Positions 9,178 to 19,793 of a stretch of DNA of 24,661 bases are shown in pieces. Below the pieces are notes generated by a model. That model was not told the DNA's origin. It did not search any database and saw only the letters and a list, made by a program, of their open reading frames with translations. The position numbers and the translations under genes are program-made. This DNA comes from Isohypsibius dastychi (taxonomy: Eukaryota; Tardigrada; Eutardigrada; Parachela; Isohypsibiidae). The DNA is taken from NCBI GenBank assembly GCA_034696485.1, contig JAQIWT010000292.1, positions 1-24,661 of the forward strand, given 5' to 3'. Within the stretch, counting starts at the first letter, position 1, and each line of letters starts with the position of its first letter.

Positions 9178-11184
9178 AACTAGTTAGTTGGTATATCTCA
9201 CAACACTTTGAGCTCAGGATAAATGCAAGCTAGTCTGGACTACGGATGCATGAGCTGCCAGTGTTTAAATAGAAGGCATAGCTAAAAAGACAAAATTATC
9301 ATAGCCTTTAACGGTGCAGGATATTCAGGAGGTATACCTAACTGGTCCCACCTCTTTCCTATCATGATCAATTAGCATCATGACGCAACCTAGTCGTCAA
9401 TTATTAGGAGCTAATTTACGTTTTCGTGATGGCTAAATAATTATGAAATCTGTTGATATCGTAGCACCCGTGACAATCAACTTAAACATTTCCGCTGACG
9501 TTCACTAGTTTTAATGATGTTCTAAGCCAGTTAACTGACTGGAATCAAATAAAATGTCTGCGTTTCTCGGTTTATCAAATTAATTAGCTGAGTGATTTTA
9601 ATGTCGCCTAATTTGAGCATCTGGTCTTAGAGACTCAGCTCATGTTGTACGTGCCTACTGTTCCGCTTATCCCGAATCATGGTAATTTATCAAAACTGTA
9701 GTCAAGTGACATGGGCATGGCTTTGCTTCGCGTTACTGCCAACAACGGGATTGTAAATTTAAAAAGGTTAGTTTAATATATAGTACGTACACGTAGCCTT
9801 ATTGAATTAAAAATGATCGAAAACAAACCGCTTCCGTATCAACATTGTTCCACCTCATTCATAGCGAATTCGGTTTATTCTCATTGCTTTCGTCAAAGAT
9901 AGTGGATGTACCTCTGCGTTTTATGCGCCATAGTATTTCGAACAAAGCGTCATCAATACATCAGTACGAAACTGTCTTCCTGCGGTAGCTATGGAGTATC
10001 TATCGTGTCCAGGTGTATCCCTCAACGTCTGACCGGAGGCCTTTTTCTCAATCTTTTGCATAAACGATAACAAAATCACTGAATTTCAAATAAATCATGT
10101 CGAATGCTTAATCACTCAGAGGAATATGGTGAACTCATTTCAAGAATCGCATTACCATGATACCACACAAGCCGCTTCGTCAAACCGACTGTTAATTGTT
10201 TCGAAACCATCTTACTACAAAGATTCACGCCAGACAAGTCTTATGAAGATCTAACAGCAAGTGCCATACCTAGTCCAAAAGAACAATCTGTTTTGGACCA
10301 AGAATTCCAGAAATCAGTCCGAAATGGTTGAAAAGGCGTTGCACAGAGACAAAAGGCAACATGTGGGGCAATTCAAGCTCTCAGATGCAGGTTGTTCACG
10401 CAGCGTGATGACTTTCTTTTGAGCTCAATGATCTATAGATACAAACCATGCTATGGCAGATGAAAATGTCTCGCTTTGACCGATCAAAATGAAGAATGGA
10501 ATCTTCAGTTTTTTGTTACTAGGCTCGTTCTGCGACAGCGGGTAACGTAATAATTCCGTGACCTAACCATAGTGAATTTCTGGGTTGATGCCGCATTGAA
10601 CGGGTGACAAAACTGTCTGCTGCGTTCCGCTATTATTCCCTACCAGCGGAGAACGTCTTGTGTTTCACACTGACAATTCTTCAGTGCCGTTCACAGTGTG
10701 ACAATACCAACTTGATTCTTGCTTGTTCGACTCACCTTTCAGGTGGCCCATTCCTACATACGGCATTTTGCCCAGAACGTAAACAAAAATTTGTGATCAT
10801 TGCACAACAACCATTGCTTTTTATGGCGATACAGGTCTAAACATAAACAGAAAACGTGTTTGTCTGTCCTACAGTACAAAAGGGGTAGAATTTATTACTT
10901 GTTTCACAAGTCAGTAAAATACGTGGCCGGTTGGAAGTTTTGTAGTTTGTCAGAGGATCAAGTTTCAATGTCATAACCTTTATCAATCTAGGGACTCCCG
11001 GTTTACAGCAATAAATGGTCCCTCAAGTCAACAGAACACTAATCAACCTTGACACTCGATCAACAACAAACATCGTAAAAAGTCCCTTGCCCCTTCCTCT
11101 TCACACGCAGTTTCATAGGCCAACAAGCCGGATAAAACCAGAGTTTGAGCGAATCTGAGCAAGCTTTATCATTCAGCATCAGAA
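9178..11184. other. 2-kb divergent intergenic region between the two ANF-type receptor genes
   Basis: No gene is supported; the longest open frame (78 codons from 10604) has no domain or splice context. On the minus side a TATTTAAA at 9271-9264 lies about 90 nt before the ATG and may be a TATA box. On the plus side GATAAAA at 11131-11137 lies about 50 nt before the ATG. A small inverted repeat (GTCCAAAA, 10-nt loop, TTTTGGAC) is at 10273-10298. The region presumably holds promoters for both paralogues. Confidence 0.4.
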
Positions 11185-14100
11185 ATGCTAATCTTCATTA
11201 CTTTGCTATTCACCATGAGCTTCCTAATGTGTAATTCTAACTTTACAGTCGAAATCCTGACCTTTACTGTCATCCATCCAACGAACATACGCGTTTCCAA
11301 TCCATGGGTGGCTTTAGCCTTTAACGCAGCGCGTGAAGATGCGGCATCCATTTATCGCAATCTGACCTTTATCCATACTTACCTTACTGATCCCACTTTC
11401 CAAACCTGCGAAGACATGGCTGCTTCAGCAGATTTTCTTGTCTCACGACGATTCTACCAACGAGAATTTATACCAAACATGACCGTGTTAATCTACTCAG
11501 GTTTGTCCCGATCAAGGTTTCTGTTACTGGTTGCAATGTACAACTGCTCTAGGTTGCACTGAAACGACGAATCTCAACCGCTTAGCTGCCGGTTTGAGCA
11601 TAATACAATCCACTTTTGTGTTAATGTACAAGTTTGGTTTTTTAGGATGGAATATTTTGATGATTACGAGGTGAAAACTTAAGATTTTACATCTGCCTGT
11701 CTGCAGATCTCCATTCGAAATTTCGTAGTATTGAAGCCATAAACAGCAAGATTGAGAAAGAAGGGTTCGCACCAACATGGATCACCACATCATTGCTTAC
11801 CTACGGTGGCCTAGAGGACTTCATGGTTACTGTTTTCAATACGTTTGAGTGGAGCTCAGTTTCTTTTATTTTGTCCAAAACAAGCAATCCTTGGTTCACG
11901 GACGCCAGCACCGTTCTTCAAGCAGCAATTCGCAATCGAGTTCTCAGAAGTCAAATTACTGAGTATTCATTCAGCGCCAACACGACAGATACGGGAACAG
12001 CGTATTGCCCAGGTGAAGGGCTGCCGGAGATATTTACCAACATGCTACTTGAGATCCAGCGCGTTAGTCGAGGTTAGAAAAACTTTGCGTGGCTGAGGAT
12101 GTTAGGCAATGGCTGATTGCTTTCTTGAAGTCATAGTATACTTGGGATCGACGATTGGATTGCGGTCCTTACTGGTAACAGGCCGACAAAAACCAGGAAC
12201 CTAAGTAACTTTGAACGCTTTTTCTGTTTTATCTAAAAAAAGGTCCAGGCAGCTCATATGAATATGGTGAATGGGGATTACGTAAGTCGCGCTTGACTGG
12301 AGTTACCAGCTGTTGCGAACGCGTAATATTGTTGACTGTGTAGGTCTATATCACGGTAGAGCCATTCCCAGGGGCAGAATGGGGTGAGTATCTTTGGAAG
12401 TACGGGGATGAGTACGATGAAGTAAAACGCGTTCTAATCTTCGAGTTACTCAGTTTTTAGCAGCTGGTTTGTTCGAGGTATTGGAACAAGCGTGGAGATC
12501 AGTGCTTCTGATAACACTAGCTCCCGAGGAACTCTATAGAAAAGACAAGCTGGCAAAACAATTCCCAACCTGGAAAGCTACTGCAAAGTCTGTGTACTTC
12601 TTTGACTTACCACCTGACGCTGCAGTAGGAAGAAACACTACTAGAACAATTTAGTAAAAGGTCAGGTTTTTGCATTGACAGATTAGTTATTCTTCGGTCA
12701 CGAGCTACGAAGCAGTCAGCATATTCGCGAAGGTCAGCAAAAAAAGAGGAAACCCATCATGTCCCGTTCACAATGATCTTGCCGAAGGTTCTCGATGAAA
12801 GTTTGAAGGAAGATCCACCACCGGATTACGCTGATGGCGCAGCATTTTCCAAACGATTCCGAAATCAGACCATCGATATCCCAACCGGTGCTGTTCATTT
12901 CAATGAAAAAGGAATCCGACAAGTTGGTCTGGTACTGAGGGACTATGTACCAGCGACTCAAAAAATGGAAGTACGTTGAAATGACGTGAAAGGTCATCAT
13001 GCGAGAAAACGACTGGCTTTGATCCAGGTTGTCATGAAACTCACATCGGAACAGAATATTCCGCTATCTGTAGCTACCATTGACTGGCCATCTCGGCTGG
13101 GTCCACCACCGAATGCACCCTTCTGTGGATTCATGAACGACAATCCCATTTGCAACACAGGTAGCAAGTTAGGTATCTGGAGATCTCCTGATGAATGTGC
13201 TACTTATACAGCTAGCACGACAGCTGCTGAGATTGCCGGTGGTACGGTCGCTGGACTTGTTGTTTTTTTGGTGGCAATGATTTGTGTCTACCGGTGAATA
13301 TTTTTGCTTCATTCGCATAAATACACTTTGATTAATTCTCGGTTCTGTTAAGGAGATACACGGATCGCTTCGATCAGTCCACGAGAAGACGCTGGGATCT
13401 ACTCAGCGACGACTTTGAATCTTTCGCTTCACAAACTGCAATCACGGTTTCAAAAAAGAGGATGTCGCTGGTTCCCGCCGTGGGCTCGACGGCTGCAAGA
13501 ATCGACTTCTCAAAAAAGGTGAGCCTGGTTTCAGCGGAGGCATGAATGATTCCTGAATACTTTTGCGCATAAAAGGAGAGATTGGGTGGAAGGTGGATCC
13601 ACAAAGGTCGTGAAGTATGGATCAAGCCAGTGATGTTGAAAAGGAACTTCTCAAAAACAGACAAGTTTTCTCACTTCTTGGACAAGGTAAGAACCCCCCC
13701 CCCCCCTTCAGAAACCTCGAGATCTGTTTTGAAATCCAGCTGGCAAAATTGCATCATTTCAACGTGAATCAGTTCTTTGGAATCAACACCGACTTGCAGC
13801 CTTCTACCCTGCTTATCGTAACCGCCTTCGCCCAGAGAGGATCACTGCATGATCTGATTGCTGTTGGTCTTCTAAATCTTGAGTTTCAAAAGTCATTCAT
13901 TCGCGATCTCATCAAGGTATACCATTCGTCTCGACTAGTTCGTCTCGGTAGTTCGCATTTACCAAAGTGCTCGTATTTTGCCCAGGGCATTCGTTTCATA
14001 CACTCCTCATCCTTCCTGCATCATCACGGGAATCTGACGAGCTACAACTGCTTGATCGACCAGCATTTCACCCTGAAAATCTCAAAGCTTGGCTTTGACC

Positions 14101-16292
14101 GACTGCAACAGTTGGTTAACAACGGACCAGGGCGTTCAACATGGATCGAAGACGAGAACTTCTTAGACAAGTACTTGTTCTGGACAGCTCCTGAAATACT
14201 GAAGCATTTGGCAGCTGAGAACATCACATCGGATATTTACTCATTCGGGATCATATTAGCCGAGATTGCCACAAATAAAGTTCCATATGAAGGGGTCGCC
14301 GCAGAGGGCAAGTTCTCACAGCAGAAAAAAATACGATGAGGTTAAAGTTCTTCGTGTTTTACAGAAGTTCGAAGGCTTACATTACAAGAAATCCCGATCC
14401 AGCCGTTCCCTACCATTATGCTTGAAATTGATCCCAATGCTACCACCATGATTAAAAGATGTTGTCACCCAGAAGTGGAACAACGCCCGAATATAGAGCA
14501 GATACGCACGTATATGTTCGAGCTCCTTTCTATACAGTCTCATGAGTCTCTTGTGTCTCGAATGCTGGAACGAGTGGAGTCCTATACCCACGATCTGGAA
14601 GCGAAGGTTGGAGCAAGAACAAGTGAACTCCTTCATGAACGTCGATTGTGTGACTCACTACTTCAGGAAATGTTACCAAAGTACCGTCAAAGCTTGATAC
14701 TTCAGATAACTAGTACTGCTTCGAAATCAGTGTTTTTTCAGAGCGATCGTGGACAAACTGCGGCTTTATGGAAGTGTGGAACCAGAAATGTTCGACCTGG
14801 TCACAATTTACTTCAGCGATATTGTGGGATTTCAAGACTACGCGAATCAACACAGCCCGTTCGAGTTAATCGGGTTCCTGAACACGGTCTACAAAGTCTT
14901 TGATAAGATCATTGTTCAGTTTGATGTCTACAAAGTCGAGACCATTAGCGATTCGTATGTGGTAAGTGCTTAAGGTCTGAAGTCGTAAGTTCAGTTCCTG
15001 AAGTTTTTACTGCGATTCCTCATATCAAGCAGACTGCAGATTATGTTTGCAGGTGGTCAGTGGTCTTCCCATCCCAAATGGCGACAAACATGCAGAGGCC
15101 ATTTGTGAGATGGGAATCGCCCTGCTGAAATCTTACGAAATGGATGATTACCATCAAGAAACCCAGTTGCGTATTGGGGTCCATTCTGGTTGGTTGATTT
15201 ACAATAATTGAGTAAAAGAATAAAGTACGTTGCATGCTGAATGTGATGTATGATTTAAGGGCCTATAGCGACAGGAGTAGTTGGACACAAAACTCCACGA
15301 TATTGCTTGTAAGTAGAGAATGTTTTGCAATTCAAACTGATTGGATGTATACTGGGGAGGACGCGATTTAGCGGGTTTTAAAAGTGGAGGTTGGAGGTGT
15401 AGGTTATTTTTCTCTTACATCAACCTACACTCGTTAACTCACACCAGAGGACGCGATTTGCAGCTGTTTTAAATATGCTTTCTATTTCACGATGGATTTC
15501 CTGGGAGCTGCGTTTTTGTCTGGATTTACGGAGGATATCGATCCTAATCATACTCGTTCCTCTGGTTTGGTTCGATTTTCAGTAAAGCTGCTTGCTAAAA
15601 CTCATTTTCAAAAAACCGTTTCATCTTGATTTCTTGAATCTTCTTTCTGTGGGACGCATTCGAAATTCAAGCTTCTTCCTGTGATTCTGCAGTATCGTCC
15701 AACCAGTCAGTCATCTGCTTTTCAGCCTCGTTCTGCATATTTGCTGCTTTGGAACCTGTGGAATCAACTTGAAAGTGCCTGGCTCGATGAATTCTTAAAA
15801 ACTCCAGCATTTGATCAGCGCAGTATTTTCCAGTCTTCTCTTTTCTTTTTGTCAGCTTCCAGGAAAAATATGATATGGCAAAGATGAGAAGCCAAGGGGA
15901 AATCAGTCAGCAAAGAAGCGAAATCATAAATCTAAATTATGCCAAGTCGCACTTGGAAGGTGGCTTGAAGCGTGTAGGTTGATTTAAGACAAAAAAATCT
16001 ACACCTCCAACCTCCACTTTTAAAACCCGCTAAATCGCGTCCTCCCCACTGTTCTGTGAGCTTGGTTAGTTTGTGTTAATCGAAAAGGTTTGGTGACACA
16101 ATGAATACGGCGAGCAGGATGGAAAGTCACGGGCTGCCTGGGAAGATCCACGTGAGCGCAAAAACGGCTGATTTGCTGCAAGCTTGCACGAACTTTATGC
16201 TTATTCCACGAGGACTGGTTTATATAAAAGGTAAAGGTCAACAAGAGACTTTCTGGCTCGATTCAGCTGAGATTGTCGTCCATATCACCTGA
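11185..16292 (+). CDS. Receptor (membrane) guanylyl cyclase
   Basis: Makes cGMP from GTP at the plasma membrane. Twenty exons: 11185-11500, 11553-11591, 11646-11670, 11729-12072, 12131-12174, 12243-12281, 12344-12383, 12461-12624, 12682-12732, 12788-12970, 13028-13293, 13353-13518, 13576-13664, 13712-13916, 13986-14311, 14375-14680, 14742-14961, 15053-15188, 15260-15308, 16088-16292. Phases close to 1070 aa, the family's usual size. Order: signal peptide; ANF ligand-binding domain (about 20-480); membrane span GTVAGLVVFLVAMICVY (to about 502); kinase-homology domain with Lys576 kept, HGNL (671-674) for HRDL and LGF for DFG, so a pseudokinase; dimerisation helix (about 825-868); cyclase domain with metal Asp894 (FSDIVGF) and Asp938, guanine-selecting Glu934 and Cys1002 (RYCLFGD), Asn1009 and Arg1013. 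All key residues are present. The exon 13 and 15 donors (GTTTTC, GTTCTC) are weak and were chosen by frame and homology. The last intron holds a transposon. Confidence 0.92.
13917..13985 (+). other. 69-nt in-frame intron without stop codons
   Basis: The intron between cyclase exons 14 and 15 starts GTATAC, ends TTGCCCAG, is a multiple of three and has no stop in the gene's frame. The family alignment (DLIK joined to GIRFIHSSS) supports splicing. Retention would insert 23 residues into the pseudokinase domain without breaking the frame. Confidence 0.6.
15354..16047. mobile_element. 694-bp non-autonomous DNA transposon with perfect 49-bp terminal inverted repeats
   Basis: The left end 15354-15402 (starting GGGGAGGACGCGATTTAGCG) and right end 15999-16047 are exact reverse complements over 49 bp. 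The trinucleotide ACT directly flanks both sides (15351-15353 and 16048-16050), consistent with a 3-bp target duplication. Nested inside, CAACCTACAC (15421-15430) is the exact reverse complement of 15972-15981, and a diverged second copy of the end sequence (GAGGACGCGATTTGCAGC) starts near 15448. No transposase frame is visible; the longest open frame is 68 codons. The identical ends suggest recent movement. Three-base duplications occur in PIF/Harbinger and CACTA groups, but the ends do not let me assign a superfamily. It lies in the last intron of the guanylyl cyclase. Confidence 0.85.
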
Positions 16293-18057
16293 CGAAGATT
16301 GACATATATGTTTTACTAAGAATTATGATACAATGTAACCCTTTTGTACTTATTAGTGCCGTTGCAAGCAAAAATTCAAAACACGCTTATTTCGACTATT
16401 GAAGCTTTGTATACCTGCTCACTTGCAGATTTTAACAAGAGAAAAGGGTTGATAACACTTGATGTCAGAATCTCGGCCGATGATCGCAACATTAAAAAGA
16501 AGGAGTTGGCTACAATTCTCCGGAATTCTGCACCATGACCTTTCGACACCGTGCAATATTCGAATTTTTATCGATATCTGCAACGTGATCTTGTAGCTAC
16601 TGCAAGAACAACATACAATAAATTTTGCAACATCACCCAGCTCGGGTAAACGAAGCAAATAATATTACAGATGTAGATAAACGATTTCAGTTTCCTTTCC
16701 AGAATCGGTGGAAGTAAGGACTCCGTCGTTGGTTACAACGTATGTCGGAAGCCATATTATCAAGAATTCAGTTGACTGTTCCTACATGTGAGACATGTGA
16801 AGCAATAACGCTGAGACCAAGATCAATGGTGCACAGTGTTGTAGATTATTCGCGTGTTAAGTACTAACGTATAAGTAGCCTTGAAGGCTTCGATAAAAGT
16901 TCCCAGAATACGCAAAAGTAGGGAAAACACAATATTGGCAGGGATAATGTGGAGGAGTAGAATCTCACTGTACTTTCACTCAGTCAGATACCAGGCCTCC
17001 ACGTATCCCACATCCAAAACATGCGATGAATTTGAATGAAATGAAATCGACCTGCTATTGAGAATATTAGAAAAGTGCGAATACCACCGGTTTTCTACAC
17101 TGTTTATATTTGATTTCTGCAGCCCGCTTTCGATTGTTTGGGCTTGGTATCGCTAAGCTGGTGTCTTAGAACAAAGATGATATCAGTAATGATAACAGTG
17201 AGCGGAGCATTTCCAATCTGTACAAACAGAAATGAGCATCCGACTATCTGTCGAACTTGTTCATACAATGGCAGTCGCTCGCTAAATGTTTGATTGAATT
17301 AGCTGCAACGCCGATAGTATTATTGCCGTGAATCAAGCTTTGAATTGACTTCTAAAGGTTAGATGTGATCACTTGTTACGATTCCGTGAACTTTATCGTG
17401 TTAAGGATATACTCCCCCAGCGACCCAAATTTGAAGGTTCGTTGAGAAACGAGCTAAAATTTTCTCAAGTTCAGTAACATACCGAGGGCTGAACATCTCA
17501 GGTCAGTTTCGAAGGTTGTACGTTCAGAAAGACAATCAATAATGATTAACCCCAGTTAAATTTTGATTATCGACTAAGTTGCTATGATTTTCTGTTATAT
17601 GCATCTCATTAACCGTCTTTAACACAAAATTTACCATTTCGCACGATATCCTACGGTAATCTGCTACATGGTAATAATTCTGAAGAATGTCCGCCGCTTC
17701 AAACTCGAGAATTTGATGTTGTTGTTTATCTTGAGTGTCAATGTATGTGAAAGCTGTTGTTGGGTCAAGCGTGCTTTGCAGTAAAATAGTTGCAGAAAGG
17801 TTGTCTCTTCATCTCAGCAAAACGAAACAGTGACAAATGAACACACCAAAATCAAACAATATCGTCATCAAAAATTCGAGTAGAAATACAACTGAAGATT
17901 CGTCGCTGTCTGATTTTCAAGGGAAACAAACATGAGTATGTTCTCAGGGTCCGGAATAGTAAGGCCAGTGCTTCAACTACTGCTTTTGTCTTTCCTGGAC
18001 GTCAGTTGGGTTGAACTTGTTCAGGTTGTTTGTTACGTGTAAGGTAGTAACCGAAGC
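16293..18057. other. Intergenic between converging cyclase and chemoreceptor genes
   Basis: Contains the cyclase 3'UTR and, at its right end, the 3' flank of the minus-strand chemoreceptor. A 64-codon frame at 16344-16538 is in the presumed 3'UTR and is not supported as a gene. No RNA gene, repeat or further exon recognised. Confidence 0.4.
16617..16622 (+). terminator. Candidate poly(A) signal of the guanylyl cyclase
   Basis: AATAAA about 325 bases after the cyclase stop codon, the first canonical hexamer I saw downstream. Motif evidence only. Confidence 0.35.
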
Positions 18058-19415
18058 TCACGTGGTTTGGTTGCCTGGTGAGCCACAGTTGCATGCTGGT
18101 TGACTAGACCCGGATATTTCGTACGCCACAACACCAAAAGACAACCACAGCATAAAAATCTATAAAAACCAGAACGATTTAATGGTCAGCAAGAGATACC
18201 GTTCACTATTTTGGCAGAGCACCGGGCCAGTGTAAATACGTACCGACACAGACAGATGCCTTGTAACGTGTAGTAGCTTACAGGAAACGAAGACTACTGG
18301 TTTTTCTTTGTACATTACCCGGAATGTCCCGATCGCCTGTCGAAACCTCTCACCGTTTTCCAAGAACATTTGATCTCCAAACAAGCTGAGTCGGCATAAC
18401 AGAACATGTGTCAGCAGCGCCTGGAGAACATGAGAACTGGGGTTACTCTATACGCTCAACGGAAAGTTGACCCGCTGGGACTCACCTCTTCGTGCATTCG
18501 GATCTTTGAAAATAACGCTTGGGCCATAAAGCTACTGTAAACTAACATACCCACTGAGATATTGCTGTAATATAGCGTTTTTGCGTCGGTTTCAGCAGGA
18601 ACAACCATGGCTCCAAGAAAACCGACTACAGCTAGACAATCCATGCACAACCCAATCAGAAATACAAGTCCAAAAGATCTCGATATGTTTTGGCTAAGAT
18701 TCTGTATCTGTCCATAGATTTGCAACAACTCATTTACTTCCAATACGAACCATTCTTTTTGCGTAGATGAGACTGGTGCTTGGATATTGAGCAGGTGTCC
18801 GAGACGAACGTTCACCGAATTGATGTTCGAACTAAGAGTTCCGATGAAGACTGATATTACGTAGCTAACGTACAAAGACAGAAGAAAAGGAACGTCACAA
18901 AATATAAACCAAGTGATCGCGCATTGCCACATGTTTATTGGAATGTCGAAATAATATGCGGCTGCATTCCACGGTTCGCTGTCTGAATCGACTGAAACTG
19001 TAAGTAAATTGTACCAGTCTAAACAATCAGTCCCCATTAGGAGGATTGTTATGAAAAAGAGCTGCCGATAAGGTGATCGTTTCTCGCTGATTCCTGTGAG
19101 CTTTGTGAGACGAAGTGTCTGTTGTGCAGTTTCGACAATTTTATCCCAGCTAAGGAGGAATGACGCAAGGAGTAATGATCCCCTTGATGAAGTGGCAGCG
19201 TATCGTAACTGCATAATGATTTCAACCAGGACGTTGTTGGGATGATCTTGTGTCAGAAGATAAGCAATGGTATTGACTATTTGAAAACCTGCCAGTATCA
19301 ATCCTCCAAAAACTATCACCCACAAGACAGATTGCCATTTTTTCATCCACGTAATACCACGGAGGTCAAAAGATGGATCCATTCTAAGGGCCGCCGGTTT
19401 TACTGTCCGACGCAT
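18058..19415 (-). CDS. Gustatory-receptor-like seven-transmembrane protein (copy 1)
   Basis: Three exons, 19415-18486, 18420-18244 and 18159-18058, all phase 0, give 402 aa (391 aa if the second ATG at 19382 is used). About seven hydrophobic spans, beginning with SVLWVIVFGGLILAGFQIV. Motifs shared with the neighbouring plus-strand copy: LVEIIMQLRYA, DCLDWYN, SEPWNAAAY, ITWFIFCDVPF, SRSFGLVFLIG, KIRMHEE at the first splice junction, and KLLHVTRHLSVS before the last span. Span 7 (IFMLWLSFGVVAYEI) ends with a short tail holding AC-x-C and an N-Q-T sequon. Overall size, short tail and placement of the last introns fit arthropod gustatory-receptor-like proteins, thought to be ligand-gated cation channels with the N-terminus inside. 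The assignment rests on architecture and motif feel, not a search; another seven-pass family is possible. Confidence 0.75.
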
Positions 19416-19793
19416 CCGGAATTATACATGCATGACTAAACGTGAGTTCCTCTAATGTACGTACAGTGTGGATGTGATGCTATAACTCAGCAGTAGTCTT
19501 TAGCCGCTTGTTTCTGCGAAAATCGAATACGCAACTTTAATCAAACAGTGCGTTCGTCCCAACGAAAAAACAACGAGGTTCTGTTCCAGGGGTACACATG
19601 CTGAGTCGCCAAAATATCTCTTACCGACGACCACACTGTTCACTCTAGGGTAGGGTGAAACATGTCCGGCGTAAGACCTTCATTTGTTAAACAACCACAA
19701 AAGTGTACGTCAGCTGATGTTTAATCACAGAACCCTGGCATTCAAGTAGATTTCAAACATCGCATTCAGATGCCAGTTCTCGGTTGAGTCCTC
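19416..19793. promoter_or_regulatory. 378-bp divergent promoter region of the two chemoreceptor-like genes
   Basis: The two start codons face away from each other across 378 bp, so both promoters must lie here (or overlap) unless there are distal 5'UTR exons. I see no clear TATA box. Coordinated expression of the pair is possible but is inference. Confidence 0.45.

Noticed and set aside
10604-10840. 78-codon frame in the divergent intergenic region
   Set aside because: No domain, no splice sites and ordinary intergenic composition.
13141-13183. Possible extra intron in cyclase exon 11 at G/GTAGCAAG
   Set aside because: The only following acceptor would make a 22-nt intron; read-through is open and keeps the frame to the membrane span.
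13617-14339. 240-codon frame starting at an ATG in the cyclase region as a separate kinase-like gene
   Set aside because: It is made of cyclase exons 14-15 read through two introns; the exon 13 part is in the wrong frame for the domain.
15681-15887. 68-codon frame inside the transposon as a transposase remnant
   Set aside because: No transposase motif visible on either strand, and it has no initiation context.
16344-16538. 64-codon frame after the cyclase stop
   Set aside because: It lies between the stop codon and the likely poly(A) signal and shows no domain.
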